Source: Echinicola vietnamensis DSM 17526 (GTDB taxonomy: Bacteria > Bacteroidota > Bacteroidia > Cytophagales > Cyclobacteriaceae). Taken from it: DNA of 64,000 nucleotides. The DNA is taken from assembly GCF_000325705.1 (NCBI RefSeq), contig NC_019904.1, positions 752,001-816,000 on the forward strand, given 5' to 3'. Shown piece by piece: positions 36,784-45,217 of the stretch; the first letter of the stretch is position 1; each line of letters opens with the position of its first letter. The position numbers were made by a program, and so were the translations under genes. The notes under the pieces are model-generated. The model was not told the DNA's origin and did not search any database. It was given only the letters and a program-made list of their open reading frames with translations.

Positions 36784-37800
36784 CTATCTTTCTGAGGACT
36801 TTCGAATCACCAATTCCGTATCCAACACGATATTTTTTGGCTCAAAGCTATCCGGGTCCATCAGCTGATCCAGCAGGTTGTTGGCCGCCAATCTCCCCAT
36901 TTCATAGGCAGGCTGATCCACCGTGGACAAGGCAGGTTCCAAGGCATCGGATACCGGCATATTGGTAAAACCCACCAAGGCAATGTCCTGGGGAATGCGC
37001 ATGCCCTTTGCCTTCAAAAATTTCATCACATCAATGGCCACCGGGTCATTGATGGCAAATATGGCATCCGGCCGCTCAGGCCCATCCAGCAATTCTCCCA
37101 CCAAGGATTGGGTCACCTCAACGGTCAAATCGCTATGCTTGACCAAACCCGTCTCCAGCGGGATGCCTTCTTCCTTGAGCGCCTTTTCATAACCGGCCAT
37201 GCGCTTCTGGCTGATGTACATCCCTTTCGGCCCAGAAATAAAAGCTATTCGCTTGCACCCTTGCTCGATCAAATGACGCGTGACCTTATACGCCCCCAAG
37301 GTGTCATCCACCGTCACCGTGGATACCGGCAGGCCTTCCAAAATCCGGTCAAAAAGAACAAAAGGAATTTCCCGATCGATAAGGTTTTGGAGGTGGTCAA
37401 AGGAAACGGTCTCACGGCTAAGGGAAATCAGCAGCCCATCCACCCGGCTGGAAACCAAGGTACGGATATCCGATTTTTCCTGTTCGAAATTCTCGTTGGA
37501 CTGGCAGATCATCACATTGTACCCCCGCCGGTAAGCGGTATCTTGGATACCACTGATATTGGAAGCAAAAAAATGAGAGGCTAGCTCCGGCACCACGATG
37601 CCCAAGGTCTTGGTCTTATTGACCCGCAAACTCTGTGCAACCACATTTGGAGAATAATTGAGCTTTTCGGCCATGGCCAACACCTTCTTACGGGTTTCCA
37701 ACTTGATTTCCGGAGAATTTCGCAATGCCCGTGAGACGGTCGAAATGCTAATATTCAATTTCAATGCGATATCCCGGATGGTAACTTGTCCTTTTTTCAT
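36784..37800 (-). CDS. LacI/GalR-family transcriptional regulator
   Basis: A 338-residue DNA-binding regulator, probably controlling the adjacent gal operon. The N-terminal LacI helix-turn-helix and hinge are complete (VTIRDIALKLNISISTVSRA, then VVAQSLRVNKTKTLGIVVPE). A periplasmic-binding-protein-like sugar-sensing core follows (FASNISGIQDTAYRRGY; LISLSRETVSFD; DAIFAINDPVAIDVMKFL). Family knowledge says such proteins bind palindromes with a central CG; one lies just past its stop codon. Galactose as the effector is inferred from the neighbours. Confidence 0.92.
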   Translation of the reverse strand: MKKGQVTIRDIALKLNISISTVSRALRNSPEIKLETRKKVLAMAEKLNYSPNVVAQSLRVNKTKTLGIVVPELASHFFASNISGIQDTAYRRGYNVMICQSNENFEQEKSDIRTLVSSRVDGLLISLSRETVSFDHLQNLIDREIPFVLFDRILEGLPVSTVTVDDTLGAYKVTRHLIEQGCKRIAFISGPKGMYISQKRMAGYEKALKEEGIPLETGLVKHSDLTVEVTQSLVGELLDGPERPDAIFAINDPVAIDVMKFLKAKGMRIPQDIALVGFTNMPVSDALEPALSTVDQPAYEMGRLAANNLLDQLMDPDSFEPKNIVLDTELVIRKSSER

Positions 37801-37875
37801 TTTCTTCCATTCACTTAAAAAATGAATATACTGTTTTTTGGCGAAATTGTCTTAAATGAAAGTCCATGATTCAGC

Positions 37876-38011
37876 GCAAACGCATTTAAAGAAATCATCC
37901 TATTTTGGTTTCGAAGCCTGATGGTGCCTTCAAGCTTCGTTTTCACCCCTAAGCACCACCAGAAGCAAAGGCTGAAAGCCTTACTCACATGAGCCCAAAG
38001 CAAGGCCTTGG
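37876..38011 (+). repeat. Dispersed repeat R2, copy a
   Basis: This 136-base copy starts GCAAACGCATTTAAAGAAAT and continues through TTTTGGTTTC, AAGCCTGATGGT and CCAGAAGC to GAGCCCAAAGCAAGG. It aligns over its length with 42612-42747 in the same orientation, 4.7 kb away. Confidence 0.7.
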
Positions 38012-38102
38012 TGTGATATGCCCAATCCCATTCTCTCCGCAGGCTAAAAGCCCAGCTCAACGCTTCAACTAGGTACTTTTAACGACCATTATTCTGAATT
38101 GG

Positions 38103-38163
38103 CCTTACAGGCCGTAAGGAGTGTTTATCCCCACCATTCTAGCCCAATGGGCTCCATTGGGCT
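38103..38163. repeat. Two REP-like hairpins
   Basis: CCTTAC-AGGCC-GTAAGG (38103-38119) and GCCCAATG-GGCTC-CATTGGGC (38142-38162). They lie between repeat R2 and the palindromic element carrying IS110. Confidence 0.55.
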
Positions 38164-38172
38164 GAATTAAAT

Positions 38173-38198
38173 GAGGTAGTCTCATAAGTCCTCGTCAT
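38173..38198. repeat. Left fragment of palindromic repeat, copy c (family P), split by IS110
   Basis: GAGGTAGTCTCATAAGTCCTCGTCAT matches the end of copies a and b (TTATGAGAC terminal repeat plus GTCCTCGTCAT). The remaining part resumes at 39502. Confidence 0.8.
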
Positions 38199-38477
38199 AC
38201 TAAGTTAGTGGCGGAAAAAGTGTTGTAAAAATATCGGAATATTATTTGGTTTGCCTGAGAAGCGGGACGCTGCTACCAGGTAAATGCAGAAGGAATAAGG
38301 ACGTTATCCGTCATTGGTCGTAAAGACTGTTCGCAATGCTGTTCCCTTCTGCTCTTATTACCGAAATCAGGACAATTCATAAGGTCATAAGAACCTGTTT
38401 TAAGTATAGATTGATCCGGTAAAAGACTTATCTGATAGCAACGGCCGCCAAAGACATAGGGTAAAGTTAGCAAGAAA
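38199..38477 (+). ncRNA. Bridge RNA candidate of the IS110 element
   Basis: In IS110-group elements the left non-coding end encodes a bridge RNA with a target-binding and a donor-binding loop. Here the stem GCAGAAGG/CCTTCTGC (38286-38293, 38345-38352) encloses CGTCATTG (38309-38316), identical to the left side of the real insertion site, and TCGCAATG (38331-38338), the reverse complement of its right side. A second stem, TTACCG/CGGTAA (38358-38363, 38417-38422), encloses ACAATTCATA (38372-38381), identical to the joined right and left element ends. TAAGTAT (38401-38407) approximates the complementary second donor guide. Exact RNA ends are unknown. Confidence 0.8.
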
Positions 38478-39467
38478 ATGGAAAAACCAGAAAAGGTATA
38501 CATAGGCGTTGATATTTCGAAGGTAAAGTTTGATATCTATTTCAAATTGGGAAATGGAGAGGAAACCAAGGTAAAGCTGGATAATAATTCGGAGGGCTTT
38601 TCAGAGTTACTGAACCTTCTTCCTTCTGATTCCTGGGTGGTTATGGAAGCATCTGGACCATATTATTATCAACTGGCGAGCTTTCTATATGATAAAGGAG
38701 TCATGGTTTCGGTGATCAATCCACTTGTAATCAAAAGGTTTACGCAGATGAAGCTTAGCAGAACCAAGACTGACAGTGCCGATGCAAAAAGCATCGCTGA
38801 ATATGGAAACCTGCTCAAAATAAACCCCTGGGAACCGTTAAAGTCCTGCTACCTTGAGATCAAACAATGGTATGCCTATAGAAAGCAGCTGTTAAAACAC
38901 CAACATGCCATTCAAATGAAACTGGAAGCCTTTATATCAACAGGTACGCTTAACGACCTTTTGAGGGAATCAATAGAGAATGAGCTCTTTAGGATTGATG
39001 AAAACATCAAGGAAGTGGACAGACAATTAAACCATTTGATAGACCAGGAAAACGGCCAGTTAAGGGAGCAGCTTGAATCCGTTCCAGGTATTGGCCCAAA
39101 GACCAGTCTATTGTTGATAGTCGCTTTAAGAGGTTTTGAAAACTTTCAAAACTATAAACAGATCATATCCTATTTAGGGCTGTCCCCCAGGATTTATGAA
39201 TCAGGTACCTCGGTAAAAGGGAAAGCAAAAATATGCAAAATGGGGATGTCCGAAGTCAGAAAATGTCTGTATATGGCTGCCCGATCCGCAAAGTCCTACA
39301 ATAAGACTTGTATGGAGCTTTATTCACGCTTAAGAGCAAAGGGAAAAGCCCATAGAGTCGCCATGGTAGCCGTCATCAATAAGCTCATCAAACAGGCATT
39401 TGCTATTGTAAAATCAAATAGTTACTACGTCCAGAACCACACTACTAGAAGAGTAGCGGCAAAATAA
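38478..39467 (+). CDS. IS110-family transposase (bridge-RNA-guided DEDD recombinase)
   Basis: This 329-residue enzyme catalyses strand exchange between element ends and target. The N-terminal RuvC-like DEDD domain is complete: Asp12 (YIGVDISK), Glu57 (VVMEASGPYY), Asp99 and Asp102 (RTKTDSADAKSIA). A coiled-coil linker (about 125-195) leads to the Tnp domain, with the helix-hairpin-helix-like LESVPGIGPKTSLLLIVAL and the catalytic serine, probably Ser242 in YESGTSVKGKAKICKMG. All residues needed for activity are present and the frame is unbroken. The spacing of catalytic residues agrees with IS621-type proteins. Confidence 0.95.
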   Translation: MEKPEKVYIGVDISKVKFDIYFKLGNGEETKVKLDNNSEGFSELLNLLPSDSWVVMEASGPYYYQLASFLYDKGVMVSVINPLVIKRFTQMKLSRTKTDSADAKSIAEYGNLLKINPWEPLKSCYLEIKQWYAYRKQLLKHQHAIQMKLEAFISTGTLNDLLRESIENELFRIDENIKEVDRQLNHLIDQENGQLREQLESVPGIGPKTSLLLIVALRGFENFQNYKQIISYLGLSPRIYESGTSVKGKAKICKMGMSEVRKCLYMAARSAKSYNKTCMELYSRLRAKGKAHRVAMVAVINKLIKQAFAIVKSNSYYVQNHTTRRVAAK

Positions 39468-39959
39468 AATTTTGAACTAAAACTTGATATTATACACAAT
39501 TCATTGCGATTCCGATGGATATCGGAAGAAGCAATCTCGTCATACGTGCAATGAAAGCACATCGAGATCACTTCACTCCGCTCGTGATGACGGACTATTT
39601 ATTTATGAGACAGCCTCTAATTTCCTTTATGCTCCAATTAACGCATACTTGGACACGTCAGATTCGTGGACGGTAGTAAACTGGATTTTCTAAATGGGTT
39701 TGGGTTGGATTACTTTTGTGCCACAGCATGTGCGTAATGACGCCAGCCAAATGAAGGTAAAGGATCCCTTGTTGGGCTTTGAGCATGCTGTTTGCAAATC
39801 CGAGTAGTCTGATATCCCGATTTCAAACCTGGATAAACAACGGAAATTTGCTGAGTCAGGGCGCAGTGCTGCATAGTGCCTGGACAGCACCCGGCACCAC
39901 ATCGTTTGCCCTTTCCATAGCCCCTACTCACGTCTCCCTACTTGATACTCGCTACTTCC
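39468..39959. other. IS end, repeat fragment and unassigned sequence
   Basis: 39468-39501 is the IS110 right end and 39502-39617 is the right part of the split repeat. From 39618 to 39959 I see no supported gene; overlapping short frames on both strands (for example 39710-39931) lack protein-like features. Confidence 0.5.
39502..39617. repeat. Right fragment of palindromic repeat, copy c (family P)
   Basis: It continues CATTGCGATTCCGATGG, ATATCGGAAGAAGCAATC, then the ATCTCGTCATACGTGC block, and closes with the terminal repeat TTATGAGACAGCCTC. It aligns with the reverse complement of 10675-10814 without a gap at the IS junction. Confidence 0.8.
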
Positions 39960-40946
39960 TTATTCTTGGTAAATTGTAAACAGCACCGTTTCTCCTACGG
40001 CCTTGAGGGTCCTGGTATCGATGATGTCCATATTGTCCGCATGCTTATGGTGGTAGCGCCCAAAGCCAAAATCAGGAGAATAATCGATGATGTCGATCAT
40101 GGGGATCCTGGCCACCTCGTTGACCGGAATGTGGTCATCGGTGATGGGGTGGGAATTGCGCATTTGGAAAAAGTCGCTATGACCGATCGAATGCGCATAG
40201 TTCCAGACCTTGTTGACGATTCCTTTGGCATATTGCATGGACACCCCTTCTTTGTAAAAGCGCGCTCCCTTGGCGCCCACCATGTCCAGTAGGATCCCGT
40301 AATAAGCAGCATAGCCGCGTTCATGTGGTGTCTTGGCCCAGTGCTGCGAACCCAAGCACCACCATTTGGCATCATTGGCCCCGGCTTTGGCGGATTCGGG
40401 TTTGCCGTCATCTTCCCCGTCAAAGAGGATAAAGTCTATGCCGACGTCCGGCTGCTTGGAGGCGGAGGTAATCACTCGGGCAATCTCCAACAAAACGCCC
40501 ACACCACTGGCACCGTCATTGGCACCATCGATGGGTTCTTCAATGCGCTCCGTGTCCTTATCGGCCACCCTTCGGGTATCCCAGTGGGCGCCCAATAGGA
40601 TCCGCTTTTTGGCATGGGGATTATAGGAAGCAATGATATTGGTCAGTTCCAGCTGCTTGCCATCATAGGCTTCAGCAGTAAACTCCTGCGCTTGTACGGA
40701 TAAGCCAAAGGAAGCAAACGTATCCTGCAGCCATTTGGAGGTGGCTTTATGTCCTTCCGTATTGGGTACACGAGGACCAAAATCCACTTGTTTTTGGATG
40801 TACTGATAGGCAGAGTCTGCATTAAAATCAGGAACCTCCGCTGCAGGGACCTCCACTACTGGCGCCTGTACGGTTTCCTTTTTGGCTTCTCCACATGCCC
40901 CGAGCAAAAGCCCAAAGGCCATTGCCCAGATTAAATTATTCTTCAT
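39960..40946 (-). CDS. M28-family zinc peptidase / glutaminyl cyclase-like lipoprotein
   Basis: A 328-residue exported protein with a lipoprotein signal ([14 protein letters not shown], Cys about 18) followed by an acidic low-complexity linker. The catalytic domain is of the M28/glutaminyl-peptide cyclotransferase type. Metal-binding elements visible in order are [22 protein letters not shown] and LFDGEDDG. The DGANDGASG and WDTR motifs are shared by M28 aminopeptidases and bacterial glutaminyl cyclases, so the exact reaction is open. Its start overlaps the end of cysS by 11 bases, so they are cotranscribed. Confidence 0.85.
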   Translation of the reverse strand: MKNNLIWAMAFGLLLGACGEAKKETVQAPVVEVPAAEVPDFNADSAYQYIQKQVDFGPRVPNTEGHKATSKWLQDTFASFGLSVQAQEFTAEAYDGKQLELTNIIASYNPHAKKRILLGAHWDTRRVADKDTERIEEPIDGANDGASGVGVLLEIARVITSASKQPDVGIDFILFDGEDDGKPESAKAGANDAKWWCLGSQHWAKTPHERGYAAYYGILLDMVGAKGARFYKEGVSMQYAKGIVNKVWNYAHSIGHSDFFQMRNSHPITDDHIPVNEVARIPMIDIIDYSPDFGFGRYHHKHADNMDIIDTRTLKAVGETVLFTIYQE

Positions 40947-42429
40947 AAGCCCAATCTACTTTTTCTTTCATGTCCTTGACCACGATGCCGATGGATTTCA
41001 GTGCGGCACGGATCTCATCGACCTTATCATAATCCTTGGCCAGCTTGGCCTCCTTGTACAGTTTCAGCAGCAGTTCCAGCAGGGCCTGTTGCTTGTCTGA
41101 CTTTTCTTCTACCAAGCCTAAGATGTCCTCTACAAAAACGATGAAGGTCTGGATTAATTTTTCGAACACTGCTTTCCCCAAAGCCGCTGCTTGGAGCTGC
41201 CCCGTAAAGATGCTGTTGATTTTTTTCAGCAAATTGAACAGCTGGCCAATCGCCTGGGCGGTGTTAAAGTCATCGTTCATGGCGCGATAGGCATTCTCGA
41301 TGCTTTTTTCCACCTGCTGTACTTGCTTTTCGTCCGTCGCCACTCCTTCTGCGTCCACATAGTGTAAATCTTTGGCGATGCGGAGGCCATTGATGATCTT
41401 TTTATAGCCCTTTTGGGCTGCTTTCAGGGCATCATTGGAGAAATCCAGCGTGGACCGGTAATGAGCCGTCAGGATAAAATAACGGATGGTCATTGGGCTG
41501 TAGGCCTGTTCGAGCAGGTCGTGTTTACCATTGAAAAGCTCCTGCAGGGTAATGAAATTCCCCAGGGACTTGCCCATCTTTTGACCATTGATGGTGATCA
41601 TGTTATTGTGCATCCAGTACTTGGCCGGATCATGGCCATGGCCGGCATTACCTTGGGCAATCTCACACTCATGGTGCGGAAACATCAAGTCCATCCCACC
41701 ACCGTGGATATCAAATTGGTCGCCGAGGTACTTGGAGCTCATGGCTGTACACTCCAGGTGCCACCCGGGGAAGCCCACGCCCCAAGGGGAATCCCACTTC
41801 ATCAGGTGTTCGGGAGCCGCATTTTTCCATAGGGCAAAATCAATCGGATTGCGCTTTTCATCCTGCCCGTCCAGCTCACGGCTGCCGCTCATCAGTTCTT
41901 CCACCACCCTACCGGAGAGCTTCCCGTAGGGTTTTTCCTCGTTATATTTTACCACATCAAAATACACCGAGCCGTTTACCTCATAGGCAAAGCCAGCGTC
42001 CAGGATATCCTGTACGAGTTTGATCTGCTCGGGAATGTGGCCGGTCGCCCGGGGCTCAATATTGGGTTTGAAGGTGTTCAGCAAATCCATGTCCCGGTGA
42101 TAGGTATCGGTGTAGTGCTGCGCCACTTCCATTGGCTCCAGCTGCTCTAATTTCGCCTTTTTGGCAATTTTGTCCTCGCCATCATCGGCATCCCCTTGCA
42201 GGTGCCCGACATCGGTAATGTTTCGGACATAACGTACCTTATATCCCTGATGCTTCAGGTACCTGTATACCGTATCAAACGTCACTGCCGGGCGGGCATG
42301 TCCCAAATGGGCATCTCCATAAACCGTGGGACCACACACATACATGCCGACAAAGGGCGGTTTAAAAGGTTCAAAAAGTTCTTTTTCACGACTCAGCGTG
42401 TTGTAAATCTTCAGTTCTTTGGAAATCAT
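40936..42429 (-). CDS. cysS: Cysteinyl-tRNA synthetase
   Basis: This enzyme charges tRNA-Cys. The 497-residue class I enzyme has the HIGH motif as [12 protein letters not shown] (about 42-53), a zinc-site Cys in [16 protein letters not shown], the zinc-ligand region [14 protein letters not shown] and HHECEIAQG, and the KMSKS loop as KMGKSLGNF (about 275-283). A helical anticodon-binding C-terminus follows. It is first of a two-gene unit with the M28 peptidase. A run of dispersed repeat R2 lies upstream of its start. Confidence 0.97.
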   Translation of the reverse strand: MISKELKIYNTLSREKELFEPFKPPFVGMYVCGPTVYGDAHLGHARPAVTFDTVYRYLKHQGYKVRYVRNITDVGHLQGDADDGEDKIAKKAKLEQLEPMEVAQHYTDTYHRDMDLLNTFKPNIEPRATGHIPEQIKLVQDILDAGFAYEVNGSVYFDVVKYNEEKPYGKLSGRVVEELMSGSRELDGQDEKRNPIDFALWKNAAPEHLMKWDSPWGVGFPGWHLECTAMSSKYLGDQFDIHGGGMDLMFPHHECEIAQGNAGHGHDPAKYWMHNNMITINGQKMGKSLGNFITLQELFNGKHDLLEQAYSPMTIRYFILTAHYRSTLDFSNDALKAAQKGYKKIINGLRIAKDLHYVDAEGVATDEKQVQQVEKSIENAYRAMNDDFNTAQAIGQLFNLLKKINSIFTGQLQAAALGKAVFEKLIQTFIVFVEDILGLVEEKSDKQQALLELLLKLYKEAKLAKDYDKVDEIRAALKSIGIVVKDMKEKVDWAYEE

Positions 42430-42893
42430 AAAACAAATTTAATTAAACCGATAGGAAATCTGCAGGTATTTGGGTTACAAAACTATTCTATAAAATTCAA
42501 ATTCCATTTTATCAGGAAATAAAACTCCCGTACATCAAGAAAAATTCCATATTCCCTTCAAATATAAATTATCTTTTCAAAACACCTAACATGAACCGCA
42601 TCCTACTTAGGGCAAACGCATTTAAAGAAATCATCCCCATTTTGGTTTCTAAGCCTGATGGTCTCTTCAACTTGGTTTTTTAATCCCTAACCACCCCCAG
42701 AAGCCAACGGCTGAAGGCCTTACTCACCTTAGCCCAAGGCAGCACTGGTAATTTTTATATAATTTTGTCATATTTTAACCTTACTTGATGTATGTTTTAA
42801 GGTTAAATTTCTACTGGATATATTTTTGGATCAAGTTAGGGGAACTGGCAGTCCGTTCAAGGAATACAGCCAAGGAGCGGTAAAGTACACAGT
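42430..42893. other. Intergenic region with repeat R2
   Basis: About 460 bases. R2 copy b fills 42612-42747. The rest is AT-rich and unassigned. Confidence 0.5.
42612..42747 (+). repeat. Dispersed repeat R2, copy b
   Basis: A 136-base direct repeat of 37876-38011, beginning GCAAACGCATTTAAAGAAAT. It differs from copy a at scattered positions and lies 182 bases upstream of the cysS start, on the other side of that gene's promoter region. Confidence 0.7.
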
Positions 42894-44072
42894 ATGGTGC
42901 TAGAGCTATGTGATAGGGGATTGTCCTACATTAAGCGGTTGGGGTCCCTGAAGCATCCTGCGGCTAATACCGCAGGTTACCAAACATGCCGTGCCCATGG
43001 CACTTGGTGCACACAATCTTCCTGTCCACGTGAGGTAAAATGGTCAGCTTTTGCCGATTCGGTACTTATTCGCTTTGGCGAAGGGGAATTCAGATATGAT
43101 CAGGATTCTGAAGAAGAATCTGCAGGCGGCGGTTTCATTGGCTATGAATGCGAATATGAGATCATCAACTGGTACCAAGTAAATCCTTACGGGGATGATT
43201 ATTACCTCGATTCGGATGTGTATTTGGAATGCCGGTTTACGGAAGAGGCCCCAGTCCCCGAAGAATCTAGCCCTAACGGAGGAGGATATGTACTCCCCAG
43301 TAATGGCAATGGCCCCAACCCTCCACAGACCGATGAGGCCTGTTATGATCCGCATCCGACGATTCCGGGAATGGTGGTGCCGTGTGTTCCTTATAAAGAT
43401 GACGACTATAAAATCATAAATAATCTTACTGGAAAGGCAGCTTGTGTATATGATAAACTTATGAAGTTAAAAGGAGGCTTTAAAAGTGCCATTCAAAAAT
43501 TTGATGGGGAGTTTCCTGTTGCTCACCTGAGGCTAGACATCAATAATTCTTTGTCAAATGGCATTTATGGAATTACCGGTGCTCCAAATAATTATACCAT
43601 ACCTATTAGCATGAGTAACAATCAATTAGAGAAAATATCGGATTTGAGGGGAGCTATTGCGTTTGCTCATGAAGTAATCCATGCAGAAATATATCGGAAA
43701 ATGCTCTCTGCTGCTGAAAGGGGCGATTTAGTAGTATCCAATATGTCCAAGGGAGAACAATTGGATTTTATTAATAATCTTAGAAACGATTTTCCTGGCC
43801 TATATGATTATTACTTAAAACGTTATAAACCTACTTGGGATCATAATATGATGGCAGCACATTACCGAAGTACACTGAGTGATATCGCAGAACAGTTTGA
43901 CAATAAAAGATTTGGAAAGCAGATATACGATGACATTTCATGGGCGGGATTGCGAATATTGGGGGAAAACGTTACTTCCATTGCTTGGGACTCATTGGAT
44001 AGTGACCACCAAGATAGGATTTTATTGAACCTCAAAAACCACTTTCACAATGGAACATCAAATTGTAAATAA
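42894..44072 (+). CDS. HExxH metallopeptidase-like protein with repeat-derived N-terminus
   Basis: A 392-codon frame. The C-terminal half contains AIAFAHEVIHAEIYRKM, a zincin-type HExxH with a following Glu (His259, Glu260, His263, Glu265), in a domain beginning NNLTGKAACVYDKL. This resembles a Bacteroidota family of putative surface metalloproteins that I know only as uncharacterised. Cys-rich spacer motifs (YECEYEIINWYQ, CYDPHPTIPGMVVPC) precede it. Residues 1 to about 53 are encoded by dispersed repeat R3 and include no signal peptide, so the original 5' end seems to have been lost. It may be a truncated, non-exported or silent gene. Confidence 0.6.
   Translation: MVLELCDRGLSYIKRLGSLKHPAANTAGYQTCRAHGTWCTQSSCPREVKWSAFADSVLIRFGEGEFRYDQDSEEESAGGGFIGYECEYEIINWYQVNPYGDDYYLDSDVYLECRFTEEAPVPEESSPNGGGYVLPSNGNGPNPPQTDEACYDPHPTIPGMVVPCVPYKDDDYKIINNLTGKAACVYDKLMKLKGGFKSAIQKFDGEFPVAHLRLDINNSLSNGIYGITGAPNNYTIPISMSNNQLEKISDLRGAIAFAHEVIHAEIYRKMLSAAERGDLVVSNMSKGEQLDFINNLRNDFPGLYDYYLKRYKPTWDHNMMAAHYRSTLSDIAEQFDNKRFGKQIYDDISWAGLRILGENVTSIAWDSLDSDHQDRILLNLKNHFHNGTSNCK
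42954..43054 (+). repeat. Dispersed repeat R3, copy b
   Basis: Aligns with 11019-11120 (CATCCTGCGGCTAA, GCAGGTTACC, GGCACTTGG, CCTGTCCACGTGAGGT, TCAGCTTTTG). It contains the hairpin CCTGCGGCTAATACCGCAGG (42957-42976). It overlaps the 5' part of the frame at 42894. Confidence 0.6.
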
Positions 44073-44079
44073 TAGCTTG

Positions 44080-44541
44080 ATGAGAAAAATTTTATTAGTT
44101 CTTCTAATTCTTTTGAGTATAGGGAAAGGACTCACCAGTGTCAATGCCCAAACTAGCCAAGAATTCTATCAATTATATAAAGGAGGAGAAAAATTCCTAA
44201 AACCATCAGTTTATCTACGATTAAGTGATAGTACGGAAAGATTATCCCTAAGAGATAATGGAGATTTGCAATTTAATGTTGGGAAGGAAATTTTCATTTT
44301 CGTAAACCAAAATGAAAAGCCTGACACAGTTTGCTTAGAAGAATATGAAAAATTAAAATTTATTAACATCAAACAATTAAAGGACAAAGAATACGAAGAG
44401 TATAAGCGAGCTGTATCCAAAAGTCAAGTCCATACACCTCCTCCATTAACACACGGTAATCTTAATATCCATTTTGTGGAAGTCTTAGAGAGCAAAAAAG
44501 CTGTAATTTATAAAGTGAAGTGGCTGGATATCACACCATAA
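44080..44541 (+). CDS. Small secreted protein of the HExxH cassette
   Basis: A 153-residue exported protein; the ATG at 44080 gives the signal peptide MRKILLVLLILLSIGKGLTS, and cleavage is likely after VNA. An in-frame ATG at 44050 would lie inside the preceding gene and spoil the signal. The mature part is predicted beta-rich and charged (KFLKPSVYLRLSDSTERLSL; GNLNIHFVEVLESKKAVIYK). It starts 7 bases after the HExxH gene and is probably cotranscribed. Its length and layout resemble the two following genes. Family unknown; a role as partner or inhibitor is speculation. Confidence 0.6.
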   Translation: MRKILLVLLILLSIGKGLTSVNAQTSQEFYQLYKGGEKFLKPSVYLRLSDSTERLSLRDNGDLQFNVGKEIFIFVNQNEKPDTVCLEEYEKLKFINIKQLKDKEYEEYKRAVSKSQVHTPPPLTHGNLNIHFVEVLESKKAVIYKVKWLDITP

Positions 44542-44669
44542 AACAATTTCAATGATATAAAAAACCACATACTGCTATTTTCGCTACTCCTTCAAGCTTT
44601 ACCTAGGCATTCTTAAAAGTGATCCATGACACTGTTAGGAGGAAGTTTACATTGAAAATCTAAGAAAGA

Positions 44670-45131
44670 ATGAATGCAAATAATCCAATTTTTGTAATAG
44701 GACGTTTCTGTAAATGCGACCAAATAGCCCTATGGATGATGATGGCTTTCTTGACCAATCCAAGTTTTTCGCAGGAAAACATTAAATACCTAGTCATAGA
44801 AAAGGATGAAGAGAATTTCTGCCTCTACCTGGACGGGGAAAAATTTAATGGGCAGGCCACATGTAGCGCTAAAACACTCTTTGTAAACTTTAAAAATAAG
44901 GAAGACACAAAACTTGATGGCATCACTATTAAGATTAATGCTTGTGAAAAGAGAGGGGACATTGAAAATTTACACGGTAAGGTTGTCGATATTGAATGGA
45001 TTAAGCACAACGAACGCACCAAGACCAGTAACCGGATAGTCTTGAATAATTTTGAAGACCTTTGCTTTGTGCTAAAAAATGAAACGGGCTATTTATTGAT
45101 TAAAGGTAGTAGAATCCATAGTGCTCATTAA
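44670..45131 (+). CDS. Small secreted protein of the HExxH cassette
   Basis: A 153-residue protein with an N-terminal hydrophobic stretch (IALWMMMAFLTNPSFSQ) that fits an export signal preceded by an unusually long n-region (MNANNPIFVIGRFCKCDQ). The mature part contains several cysteines (NFCLYLDGEKFNGQATCSA; INACEKRGD; EDLCFVLKN). I do not recognise the family. It follows the previous gene by about 130 bases on the same strand. The A/T-rich codon use resembles its cassette neighbours and differs from the GC-richer core genes around. Confidence 0.55.
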   Translation: MNANNPIFVIGRFCKCDQIALWMMMAFLTNPSFSQENIKYLVIEKDEENFCLYLDGEKFNGQATCSAKTLFVNFKNKEDTKLDGITIKINACEKRGDIENLHGKVVDIEWIKHNERTKTSNRIVLNNFEDLCFVLKNETGYLLIKGSRIHSAH

Positions 45132-45217
45132 CCGAGCTTTCTTATGGACAGAACCAAAAGAAAATCTATCATTCACATGGCCTTTTTATGTCAATTAGAG
45201 AATGTAACAGACGACCT

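Larger units (their letters stand above)
38199..39504 (+). mobile_element. IS110-family insertion sequence
   Basis: The borders come from the interrupted repeat. Sequence matching the repeat stops after GTCAT at 38198 and resumes with CATTGCG at 39502, so the element is 1303 bases, or 1306 with one copy of the shared CAT. There are no terminal inverted repeats, as usual for IS110. It holds one transposase gene, a long 5' non-coding end (279 bases) and a short 3' end (about 35 bases). That layout is the IS110 group rather than IS1111. It appears intact and possibly active. Confidence 0.9.

Noticed and set aside
39690..39931. Overlapping short frames on the minus strand downstream of IS110
   Set aside because: Two mutually overlapping frames of poor composition; no sign of a real protein.
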